Origin: Cenococcum geophilum 1.58
Lineage: Eukaryota > Ascomycota > Dothideomycetes > Gloniales > Gloniaceae
Assembly (NCBI GenBank): GCA_001692895.1
Contig: KV748191.1
Location: 930,001-994,000 of the forward strand
Length of the DNA stretch: 64,000 nt
Direction of reading: 5' to 3'
The notes beneath the pieces are model-generated. The model did not search any database. It was not told the origin of the DNA and was given only the letters and a program-made list of their open reading frames with translations. The first letter of the stretch is position 1. Each line of letters starts with the position of its first letter. Positions 47,101 to 58,000 of this stretch are shown here, one piece after another. A program made the translations under genes and the position numbers.

Positions 47101-50100
47101 AGACCCATTTAACGTATTCTCCATGTTCTTTCTTACTTATTAAGTAGATAATAATATCATTAAGGTATACTATAATAAATTCATCCAAATATTCTCCTAA
47201 TATATTATTAATACGCTTTTAGAACGTTACTAGTGCGTTTATAAGCCTAAATTGCATAACTAATAGTTTATATAGTCCTTCCTTTAACCTAAAGGCTGCC
47301 TTCTATTTATCGCCTTCCTTAATTCTAATTTAATGGTATACCTATCTCAGATCTATCTTTATAAAGATTTGTGCATTACCAATCCTATCTTAGATTTCGC
47401 TAATTAAGGGTAAAGAATACCTATCCTTCTTGGTAATGCTATTTAACTATCTATAGTTAATACATAGCCTTAGTTTACCATTTTTCTTTAGTACGAATAG
47501 TACTGGATAACCTGTTAATGACTATAATGGTCTAATATATCCCTTTTATAGATTTTCCTAGATAAACTCTTTTAACGCTCTACCTTCTTCTTCAGTAAGC
47601 TTATAAATTAGAAAGAACTTTAGACTTATTCCTGGTTCCAATTCTATCTTATAGTCCCATACTACATACTTTAACAGCTTTTTACTCTTTAGTGACTATA
47701 GTTTCTTACTATACTTATAGTATCTTTTTGGTATATAACTTAGTCCTTTTTCTGTTTCTTTATAGGTTGCTCCTACTTAGTACTATACTAACTTAGCTTA
47801 TTATCGCATCTTACGGCGTTAAATATCTCTAATATTAACCTGACCTGTAATCCAATCAATCCTTAGATTATATTCCTATAACTAAGGTATACCTAATACT
47901 GCCTCGTCCCGTCCTAATGGTAGGATATTAAAAAATATCTCGATTTATCTTCCTTTAATAGTTATCTAAATAGGTCCTATTTTAAGATTAATAATCCCTC
48001 CTCTATAGGTTATTAGATCTCCTAAAATTGTAACTAATAGGTAAGGTTATTCCTTCTATCTGTATAGTAACCCTATTCTTTTAACTGCTATTAGCGAGAT
48101 ATAGTTCCTTATTGCTCTACTATCTATTAATACCTTAAACTGTTAATCTTACCACTTAACTTATAAATTTAGGTGTCGTCCTTAAATTCCTTTAAGGGTC
48201 TAAGGCTCTACTACTGGCTTCCTCTAGTCCTATAGGCCTCTACTTTTCCCAACTATTAGCTACTTAATCCTGGTATACTTAGCTTGCTCTTTAGCTAATG
48301 CCTAATTCGCTTTTTATCTTTAATATACTATAGATACGTGTTTTCTAGGCATTCCTACTACTATCGTCCGTCTAAGCATTTTTCCGTAAGGAATCTTCCT
48401 AGTTAAAGTACTAAACTTCCTTTTTCTTAGTCCTTTACTAGATGCCATCTATATATATATTTGGCATTCCTATACTATTACTTATCCGTTATCCAGTACA
48501 TCCTTATAGGGTATTTCTAATTCTTTTCCTTTGGATTCTTATACATTTTATATATATTGTCCACGCACGTAATCTATAATAACGTATAGTATGCTAGGTG
48601 CTTTAGGTTAACTCTTAGTTTATTTTTATCCCTAAGTTTAAACCTTTATTATACTAATCTAAACGTTATAACTTTATTCGCAGGTACTAAGATATGTCTC
48701 TTACTTCTCTAGTCCTCTAAATGTTCCTCTAGATCCTTTAACGTTATAATTAAGGCTCCTTTAATATACGTTATGGCCTTCTCTGTAATTAGGTAGTCCT
48801 AGATAACTTTTTTATCCAACTACATATAGAAATCTTCCCACTTATTATTATGCCTTTGCCTATACCACTTTTAGTATAGCTGCTAGAGTGTATACGGTCT
48901 GTCCGTAAGGAAATATCTTCTTATTACTATATCGTAACAGCCTTTAGTGTATTGTTCTTTAAACCTAGTAGGAATTCCTAAATCCTCTTCTTGTTCTAGT
49001 TTAGTAAGCCACTTAGCTCTTAGTGTGCCTATTTTAGGCCTATTAGTAACTCTTTATACCAGCGCTTTGTCCCTTATATGTCCTAATATGCTAGATCTCT
49101 TGTCTAGTTTCTATTCTTGCCATACGATAATTCTTTACCTAAACTCTTCTATAGTTTCTTTTGGTTTGCACCTTACGCTCTAATCCTTAAAGTCATCTTA
49201 CTTCTTAATCCTAGTATTAAACTTTTAATCTTTAGGCTGAACACTGCGTTCCCCTAGTAAGTCTTCTGGGTTTATATATCTGTCTTCTAGTTTAACTGCT
49301 GTTTATATTGCAGATTCTCTAATCTATAAAGAAGCTCCTTACCTCTTGCCTATGGGTGTCCTTATTTATATTCCGAAATCTTGGTCCCTTAGATTCTTTA
49401 ATTTTAAGCTTACTTCTAACTTAAGCTTAGCTCCCGCCTTAGTCCAACTAGGCGTTTATAGTATTCTCATCTCGTCTTAAGAGTCTTAAATCTTACTTAT
49501 CTCGTCTTAAGAGTCTTATGCCTGTGGGAAACTCTATCCCGAGCTCATTTGTATGTTTTTAAACTAAGCTACTGCCCTACTCTATCGGTTTTCGTCCGTT
49601 ATAGGTCCTTAGGTATACCTTATCTTATCTTAAAAATCTTAGTTATCTCTTATCTCGTCTTAAGAATCTTAAGCCTTTGGCCTTTTGCCTTTATTAAGTG
49701 GTAAGCTAGCACTAGTAGTCGTCTGCTTACTTAATCGTCTTTAAATATTACTCCTTTTATCTTATAAAGCGATAGATGCCGTATCTAATGGTATTATAAT
49801 GCCCGTTACTAAACCTTACTCTATGGCGGTCTCAGTCTCTGCTTTTATTACGCTATTAAGGTTTAAATACCCCTAGTTAGTTCCTTTACTATCCTTATCG
49901 CTATTAATTAATAAGTACTCCGACTCTATTATTATTATTACTAATCCTTATCCGCATATTGCTGTAATATCTTAATCCAGCTTATAGAGTCGATCTTATT
50001 CTTTATCTAACTCTTTAGTTCCTCTAAGTCCTTTTAACTCTAGCTCTTATAGCCAATAGCTTGTACCGTACTTAGCGTCTTTATAAATTTAGTATACGTT

Positions 50101-51323
50101 ATTATAACAAAACGCAAAACTTCTAATTAAACATTCTTTTGTTCCTCGTAGTATACTATTATCCCTTTATATGTATGTGTTATATACTACTAGTCTAGTT
50201 TCCTTTATTATATAGTAACTCTAACCATCTTTATAATTCCTCGTGAAGTAACCCTATTTTCCGTAATTTATATAAGCTCCGTCTCTAAACCATTAACTTT
50301 GTTATAGAGTCCGCCTAAACGTCTTCTGCTATTAAGATCCCTAGTTTAGCCTCTACTCCTTGGTCCTATAATCACTAAATCCTTAACCTTTAGGTTTCCA
50401 TAGTTTCTTGCTCCATCTCTTATAGGCTTCTTTAGTACCACTTAGGTCTATTAGCTCTGCGCTATACCATAGTTTTTAACTTAGCTTTAGTCGTTATATA
50501 CTCTACGCCTTATATAACTATAGAACTCTATCCTAGCCTCTCTTAGCCTGTTCCCTTTAGAAGATCCTATTGTTAATCTTAATCGCTTAATCTATTAATT
50601 CCCTTAGGGTGTCCGCATCTTCTATTAGAATAATTACGTCCTAGACTTTAGCCTTAAGTCCTTATTTATACTGTGCTATAAGCGCCCTATTATTCCACTC
50701 TACTTGTATTACTAGTGTCTGGAACTATATCGTATACTTAATTGCTGAAGTTCGTTGCACGAGGTTCTAGAGTTTTCTTTCCGCTATAGTTGTTCCTTCT
50801 AGGTCTCTAAACATCTATATAAGTCGTTCTGCGAATCCTTCCCAACTTAAGAACATAAATCGCACGTCTTAGTTAGTGGTCGTTATTCCATTTACCTATA
50901 TCTCCGTAAGGTAAGGTTTAAACTACTTAAGTGCTTTTCCTAATAAGAATAGTCCTGCGTAGGCTATCCGATCTACAGGTATAGGTAACTTTACTCCCTC
51001 CTATAAGACCTTAAAGTATATCTGCGTAAGGAATCCTTTAAGCTTTAACCTCTTTCCTATAAATCTCTCAATTAATAGTAGCTTAATCTTTATTGCTCCT
51101 ATCCCGTTAAGTCTTTTTTCCAACACTATATTATTAGCTATTAGCTAGTTAACTATTTTCTATAGCTGTCTAACCGTCACAGGTTGCTGTAAGTCAGTAT
51201 CTACCATACTGGTATCACCTCCTGTTCTTAAAGTAGTTGCTACCATCAATGGCATTATGGTGGCTGCTTTTGGTGGCATGTTGTTCGACTTCTTATATTA
51301 ATACTATAACTAGGTAGTGATTG
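44142..51323 (-). pseudogene. Gypsy-2 gag-pol, RIP-inactivated
   Basis: Reading the minus strand from the right, gag starts near 51,280 with MPPKAATIMPLMVATTLRT and VDTDLQQPVTVRQL. The RT active site is near 47,170, read VYLNDIIIYLISKK (family YLDD). The connection with SFLGFCNYCKRFI is near 46,920. RNase H follows with [16 protein letters not shown] (about 46,570) and TKGTDNIKVDALSRKAKL (about 46,390). Integrase with RNKLIRHKLYRGLQPI lies near 45,960, and VDKLTK near 45,820. The C-terminal part lies toward 44.2 kb. Stops are mostly TAG. Confidence 0.8.
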
Positions 51324-51744
51324 TGTAATAAAGCCTTGTAGTAGAGACTACGGTGGACTTGTTAATAGGCTAGGTGTGTAGGTATTATAAGTAAGTTAAC
51401 AACGTAATAATAACTGGTGGAGTAGTTGCCTAATAGATTAACTCTAATTGTATTCTAAGAATCACTATAAGGAAGGAACTATCTAGGTAGGGACTAAGGG
51501 TCCTTAAATACACAACCATACTCCTATGAAATCCTTCTTATACGTAATATACGTCTTATATATAAGGTACGTAAGTTCCTCTCGTTCCTCTCGTTTAATA
51601 CGTAGCACATTATGTAACCTTAGTTACCATTCCTCATTATATAGTTCTATCGGCTCCATTTTAAACCGTGCCTGTATTAACCAACTAGCTTCTTCCGTCT
51701 CTTCTCTAAGTAGTTATAACATCGTACTTAAAGCGTCCGTAACA
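51324..51744 (-). repeat. Gypsy-2 5' LTR
   Basis: 421 bp, start TGTAATAAAGCC, end GTAACA, followed by TATAC. The leader and gag start on its left. Confidence 0.9.
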
Positions 51745-52800
51745 TATACCTTTAGTTTTTAGTAAGCTTATTACCGATATAATATTCTCTATTTATAGGA
51801 CCCCTTTAACCCTAGGGTTATATATATTAATAATTTATACCAGTCCCCTATATATCTAGATTGTTATAACTATAATATCTAGGTTAACTACCTGCTATAA
51901 TTATAAGGATAGGCTAATAGCCTTACTAATTATAAAGTACACGCGTATAGCTGTTTTTGGTTCGTATAGGAGCTAGAATCCTTAGGGGCAGTATGTTAAT
52001 TATATATAGGTATTATAGTACGGCTCTTATATAGTAAGGATATAGTATTTCTCTAGGTCTAGATCGTCTAGTAAAGGCCTTATAAGATGGTGGTTTATGT
52101 TGCCGTAGTTATACTATATAATGGATAGGTGGCGGACCCCTAGTAAGGGTCCTTCGCCTTTTTTTTATTCCTTACCTTTTCTATTTCTACTTTCTCTAAG
52201 ATATTTAGAACTTCTATCTCTTATGTTTATACCCTAGTTACTACTTATTTTATATAGAGCTTTCTATTCCCATGTCTTATATTCCTACTAACACTTTTAT
52301 ATTTAAATCTATTATTATTTCCAGTTCCTCCCCTATTCTTACTAGCTGGCTATATACTCTTTATAGGTTAGTTATAAATGTTATATTTACCGCGTTAAAT
52401 CTAATTCTTAATTATCCTGGTCTTAAGCTTGCTATAGCTATCTATAGGGGTCTTCCTATAGGGCGTCCTTTCCCTTATATCCCCTGTGACCCTTATATCC
52501 CTATATCCCTTACAACGTTAAAATGGGCCCTGCGGTTATCGATAAAGGACTAGCCAATTGGAGAGCCTGGTTCAATGCAAGTGCCTAATCAAATCCAGTA
52601 GCGAACTCTCTAAGGACCCTAACGTTGTAAGGGATAGTCTAGTAATATTACGCAGCGCCACTTCTAGCCTATTAAGGCTTAGGATGGCTAGCCTAGCCCC
52701 CTAGTGCTAAAGGTAGGAAATGCTAGGAAGGCACCTGCGTCCCCCTAGCTTATTACCTGTTATTTCCATTTATATAACCTAGCGTACAGTTATTCCCGCA
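51745..52800 (-). mobile_element. LINE 5' part: endonuclease start and probable ORF1
   Basis: Minus strand. The endonuclease N-terminal part at 52,100-51,750 reads LIRPLLDDLDLEKYYILTI then EPYYNTYI, YEPKTAIRVYFIISKAIS and INIYNPRVKG, the Tad-like order. Upstream (52,500-52,200) another frame with RPGQLRIRF-like text and TFITNL, ending before the endonuclease, may be ORF1. A MITE interrupts it at 52,506-52,634. The exact 5' end was not found; it lies between about 52,800 and 53,000. Confidence 0.7.
52506..52634. mobile_element. Mariner/pogo-like MITE, copy 2
   Basis: A 129-bp element with perfect 15-bp inverted repeats TCCCTTACAACGTTA, flanked by TA (52,504-52,505 and 52,635-52,636). The interior keeps CA/TG, so it escaped RIP or arrived later. 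It is related to copy 1 at 4018-4166 (shared TCCCTT end, TTATCGATA, CTAGCCAAT). Confidence 0.9.
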
Positions 52801-53040
52801 GCTATTAAGCCCTTACCTTCCGCCTCCTGTATTTAATGTAGTCTTCTTTCTCTTACGCCTTATATATACTTTGGTGGCAGTTTACGTATTTTATTTAGTT
52901 TTAATTTAAGTAGTGTTTTATATTATAGGGGCCTATATAGTGGCTATAGCACACCTATACTGCGTATATAGATTGGGTGTGTCCCTATTATATATAGCAG
53001 TAGTATTATTCTAGGTGTAGTCTGTAGTTATAGAGCCTTA

Positions 53041-53720
53041 TATTATATATAAGGCTATTTATAATTATTCCTTTTTAAATAAGGAGTTTTTGCATTCTTG
53101 GTATATATATGCTGACGATAAGGGAGCTATGCGTTTAACTAGTATCTCCTTAGCAAGTCTCTAGCAACCCTTATATCCTCTTATTATTCTTATTATTTGC
53201 TTAGTTTACATTTCCTTGTTAAAGCTATTGGATTTAAGTAATCTTAAGGCCTAGTATAAGGCGTTCTATATATTTTACTATCTCCTATATAGTTGCTATA
53301 TTGTCTACCTAGCGTCCCTTTTCTACCCTAAGGCTTATAGGAACTGCTAGGACTTTGACTAGGTAGTCTTTACGGAGCACTTTTATACCAATACGTTCTC
53401 CTAGCCTGTCTCCTACCCTTACGGCTTATTCCTTTACCTATTAGTCCTTTAAGGTAACTCTAATATCTCTGCTTCTAAGGTATTGGACTATAACTATATT
53501 ATAGACCTCTTTATAAATCTCTATAAGGACTTCTATTTCTAATTATCCTTTAAGCCCCTCTGCTTTTTCTATATTTAGTTATATTATAATTATATACCCG
53601 GTTATTATCTTAAGGGGGGTAGGTTCCCTATAGTATAAAAGCGCAGCTACGGCGGCCTAGGTACGGTTCGCCGGTAAAGGGGGGTTTTATTTATTTTTAA
53701 TTTTGCTTAGCCGTTAGAGG
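53041..53720 (+). pseudogene. Unidentified plus-strand coding remnant in the hAT right arm
   Basis: A single frame reads through about 220 codons with stops only at positions where Q or W would fit. Pieces: ADDKGAMRLTSISLASL, YIVYLASLFYPKAYRNC, NSNISASKVLDYNYIIDLF. No hAT-type BED finger or dimerisation motif is seen. It could be hAT-encoded or a fragment of another insert. Confidence 0.35.
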
Positions 53721-53899
53721 ATTTAATTAAGGGTTTGCTAGAGGGGCGCCTAAGGTTTACTAGACTAGCGGAGCTATTTTGCTAGCTATATTAGTTTATT
53801 ATAGCTAATAGTTACTTCCCTCTAATTCTAGATACTAGACGCGTCTAGTAGGCTTTATATTTTATTAGATACCTTCTTAATAGAGGTATTTCCGCTTTA

Positions 53900-54165
53900 T
53901 AGTGTGGTATTCGCCCGTTTTTATTGTAAAGGGCCGTTATTAGGCGTGGATCTGGCGGTTACGCGCAAGTGCGAGCCACCGTCAGTTGACGTGTGCCTCC
54001 CCTGCGATGTATATATCTTAGGGGGATTCTCTAGGTGTTTTTTAGGGTTCTTTTTAGTTGGTTTTAGTCTTTTTGGGCCGGGTGCAGCAAGAGCTCCTTT
54101 TAAAGGTCCTAAAGTAAGAAATAGATCTACTACCATATATATATAAAACATTTAATATTCAATAA
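53900..54165. other. Less-mutated island in the hAT right arm
   Basis: About 53,930-54,110 keeps CA and TG dinucleotides and higher GC. Both strands are open for about 75 codons, but with no domain. The final 35 bases before the terminus contain TTAATATTCAATAATCG and AATATCAAATATGG, subterminal motifs like those at the left end. Confidence 0.45.
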
Positions 54166-54200
54166 TCGTTAATTAATATCAAATATGGATAACCTCACTG

Positions 54201-54599
54201 GATCTCTACGTACCTATATTATTAGTATAATCTCTTATAACTATATTAACTACATCTTTAAAGGCAATACCATTTATAATATTCTTATATTACTTAAGTA
54301 GGCAGTCGCTCTAATAGATAATACTTAGAAGGTTAACCTGGCTACCTAATATCTTAAGATAAGGAGGGCCCCGACGAGTTAGAATATTAAAAAGTGGCTC
54401 TATAAGTAGGAGAGTGTATATAAAAATTATAGGAAGGTTAATCTACCTAAGGTAGATGGCGATTAACTAGTTAAAAACTTTATATATACCGTTAAATCTA
54501 TCTTATTAAGTTAGTTAGGATACTAGGGGTATAAGCTATAGAAACTTAAGTAGAAGAAGGAACGTCTACTTACCCTCTATAATATTATCAAAGTCTACT
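54201..54599 (+). mobile_element. Copia gag, continuation after the hAT
   Basis: Starts with the second GATCTCTA copy. The frame reads NYINYIFKGNTIYNILILLK, then VNLATQYLKI-like text, RRAPTS and VDGD, the middle part of fungal Copia gag. It is cut at 54,599 by Gypsy-3. The rest of the Copia is not in the window. Confidence 0.75.
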
Positions 54600-55024
54600 T
54601 ATAACGGAACCTTGTAGCAAGAACTACGATGGGTCCTGTTATTAGGCTAGGTGTATAGGAAATATAAGTAACAATAGTCGACAAGTAATAACAACTGGTG
54701 GAGTGGTTGCCTAACAGATTAACTCTAATTATATTCTAAGAATTACTATAAGAAAAGAACTATCTAGATAGGGACTAAGGGTCCTTAAATATACAACCGT
54801 ACTCCTATAAAATCCTTCTTATATATAATATACGTCTTATACGTAAGGTACATAAGTTCCTCCCGTTCCTCCTATTTAACATATAGCACATTATATAACC
54901 TTAGTTACCATTCCTCATTACATAGTTCTACCGGCTCCATTCTAGACCGTGCCTAAATTAACTAACTAGCTTCTTCCGTCTCTTCTTTAAGTAGTTATAA
55001 TATTATATTTAAAGCGTCCGTAAC
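54600..55024 (-). repeat. Gypsy-3 3' LTR
   Basis: 425 bp, aligned along its length with the Gypsy-2 LTRs but with a divergent first ~90 bp (AGCAAGAACTACGATGGGTC in place of the Gypsy-2 text). It is therefore a subfamily. Confidence 0.88.
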
Positions 55025-58000
55025 ACTATCTCCCTCCTCTTTATCTTCGTCCTTAAAGATTTAAAATATCTCTAAGTTATTTACTAGAGGTATAATGTCC
55101 GTCTAATTAATTTAGTTAATATTATTGCTTATTATGCCTAAAGCAATTTCTTCTTTATATGCCTAACGTCGTACTCGCACTATTACTACAATATTATCTC
55201 TTAGCGAGATTATACCGTCTTTGTATTCTTGCTGTTTAAAAGAGGGGTTAGTTTATATTACGTTAGCGAACCCATCTTCGCAACAACCGTCCTTTTATTT
55301 AGAGTGTACTAAAGCAAATATTCGTTCGTCCTATAATATTTGCTCTACTTTTAATGCCAAATATACGCAACCTATTACTCTTAATAGTCGTCTGGTTCCC
55401 TAATTAATTTATCTTAAGGTCTTATATTTAATCTACTGCTACGCGGCTAGATAGTAAACTATCTTAAGCCCTTACTAAGTTGGAACGTTCTTATAATACG
55501 GAACAGAAGGCCCTAGATACTTAAATTACGGCGTCTACTTATCTGCTTTATCTTAAAAAGGTTTATAAAAAGGTTTATTTTAAGGAGTAGAAACTTATAG
55601 AATAAGGTTTATAGGAACTAGGCAATAAAAAAACGGATTCTCCTTTAATAGAGAAGGAAACAGATCTAAGTAGCTTAGTAACTACTCTTCTTAGGTCCCC
55701 TTTAGGTAACTTATTCTTTAGTAATTCTTTTTTATTAATACTGCCTAACCTAATCTCTTCTAATACTCCTATACCTTTTCTATAGCGTTCTTTAGGTTCT
55801 CTAGTAGTTCCTAGGTAGTCTTAGTATAGCCTATCCACTTAACCTTATACTATATTTTATCGTCAACGTCCTTATAACTAACGATCTTCAAAACTTACTA
55901 TTTGTCTTCTTCTTATCCTTTATATATGTCTGCCTTATAGACTAGTGGCTTAATATTCCTATATACTGGCTCTAGCATTACAATATATTATATAGGGTAG
56001 ATCTTTATTTTAGCTAGTAGGTTTAACTTAAATGTAACCAGTGAAATCCTTTATATAATTTTAAAAGGTCCTAATCTAATGTGGTTTAACTTCTTACTTA
56101 ATCGTCGACTCTTAAAATTTTTATATAGTAGCTATACTTTATCTCCCTCCTTAAGATCTAGTCCCTTAGATCTCTTAGCATTATAGTACCTTTTTATTCT
56201 CTTTTATACTTTCTTTACTAATTCCATAAGGTCTATATAAAGATTTATTAACGTCTTTATTTTTTCTTTAGCTATACTACTTGTTTTCTTCGCTTATTAT
56301 AGTAACAACGATATTCTTAGCTTATATCCGTAATTTGCCTTAAATAGTAATATGCCTATTCCTTCTTAAGGTATTATATTATATACAAACTATATAACTG
56401 GTAATAGCGATACCTAACTATTTTATACATAATTAACATAATGCCTTAAATACTGTTCTAGCGTTTAATTTAATATTTCTGTTTAACCGTCTATCTGTAA
56501 ATAATATACGGTGGAAGTTACTACTTATACTTCTTACTCCGCCAAGAATACCTTTTAGAATGCTACTATAAATCTTAAATCTCTATCTAATATAATCTTG
56601 CTTAGTGCTCCATATCTTATAAATACTTCTTTAATATAGATTCTAGCGATATCTTTTACTAATATTTCTTCTATATATGCTATAAAGTATCCCCACTTTA
56701 TAAGCTTATCTACTATTACTAAGATCGCGTTATAATCTTATTCGGTAATAGGATCTCTTAACTTTAGTAACTTAATAATAAAGTCCTATAATATAACCTC
56801 CTATAGTCTCTCTGATATTTTAATAGGTTATAGCCCTCTATATGGCTTATGCCTTATTAGTTTATTCCTCTAGCAATCTAAACACTTTTTAGTGACCTTT
56901 CTAGCTATTTTCTAAATTCCGTTAATAATATACTCCTCTTAGAGTCTTAACACTAAGTTTGTAGCTCTATTATATCCTTAAGTTAATCCCTTATAGAATT
57001 CTTCCATAAATTGCTCTGCTATACTTCTTAGGATATACTTTACTTCTTAGTTTTCGTATATATCCGTTTATAAATCTTCTAGCTATGCTTCTAGAATCCT
57101 TTATACCTAAAAGCTTTTTAGTATTTTATAAACTCTTTCTAGTTCTTCCCAAGTTACTATAATTTTTGGATAATTATACCTAATTAATCCGTCTATATCT
57201 TTTTGCAGTAAAGCCCTTAATGGCTTCTTATTATTTTATAGTTTAGCTTTATAGCTTAGAGCGTCTACCCGCGTATTATCTGTACCCTTAGTATACTAAA
57301 TCTTAAAATAGTATTCTATAAGCATCTCTGCCTATCTAACCTATCTTTAGTTAAGTTCCTTTATTATTAGGAATCCTATTAGGTTCTTATAATCCATTTT
57401 AACTATAAATAGTTTCTCTATACCTTATAAGAATGCTCTTTATTTCTTTAGTGCTATAATTATACCTAACAACTCCTTATTATAGATGTTATAGTTTAAC
57501 TCTAATAGTGTTATCTTTTAACTATAGTATGCCACTAGGTACCATCTATCTTAATATTTCTATATAAAGTATGCCTCTAGTGTATAGTCTAATATATCTA
57601 TCTCTATAACCGTCTCTAGTCCTAGTTAATAGATTTTAAGAACTAGCTCCTAGGTAAACAACTCTTTAATTTTCTTAAAGAGTTCCCTTTATTCCTCTCT
57701 CTATATCTATAGTTCTTCTTTCTTTATTAATTGCGTAAGCGGCTTAATATCCTTTAACTATTGCGCTATAAACCTTCTATAGTAATTGCAAAACCCTAAA
57801 AACAATCTTAATTGCGTAATGTTCTCCGGTTCTTACTAATTTACTATAGCCTTAATCTTCTTTAGATCTATACTAAGTTGGCCTAGTTTAATAATAAATC
57901 TAACAAAATTAGTCTTCCTGGTAAAGAATTTGCATTTTTTAATTACTACTAGTATCTGTTTTTCCTATAGTCTTCTTAAGACCTATTTAACGTGTTCCCC

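Larger units (their letters stand above)
43721..51744 (-). mobile_element. Gypsy-2, full-length LTR retrotransposon
   Basis: An 8,024-bp element with 421-bp LTRs (43,721-44,141 and 51,324-51,744) and duplication TATAC (43,716-43,720 and 51,745-51,749). Minus orientation, with gag beginning next to the right LTR. All coding is RIP-damaged. A related copy (Gypsy-3) starts at 54,600. The host site is the LINE endonuclease gene. Confidence 0.92.
11422..54200. mobile_element. hAT transposon, expanded by nested insertions
   Basis: Left end CAGTGAGGT (11,422-11,430) and right end ACCTCACTG (54,192-54,200) form a perfect 9-bp inverted repeat with weaker similarity continuing inward. They are flanked by an 8-bp duplication GATCTCTA at 11,414-11,421 and 54,201-54,208. 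CAGTG ends and an 8-bp duplication define hAT elements. The duplication lies within a Copia gag codon run (L-R-S-L), and the gag frame is restored when the element and one duplication are removed. After subtracting nested elements only about 1.5 kb belongs to the hAT itself, and no hAT transposase or dimerisation domain is visible, so it is probably non-autonomous. Confidence 0.85.

Noticed and set aside
52272-52553. 93-codon plus-strand open frame
   Set aside because: It is antisense to the LINE ORF1 region and extends into the MITE; no domain.
53904-54151. Open frames of 76-80 codons on both strands
   Set aside because: Both are open because this small island escaped RIP; neither has a recognisable feature, and the plus-strand frame ends in the terminal AT-rich repeat.
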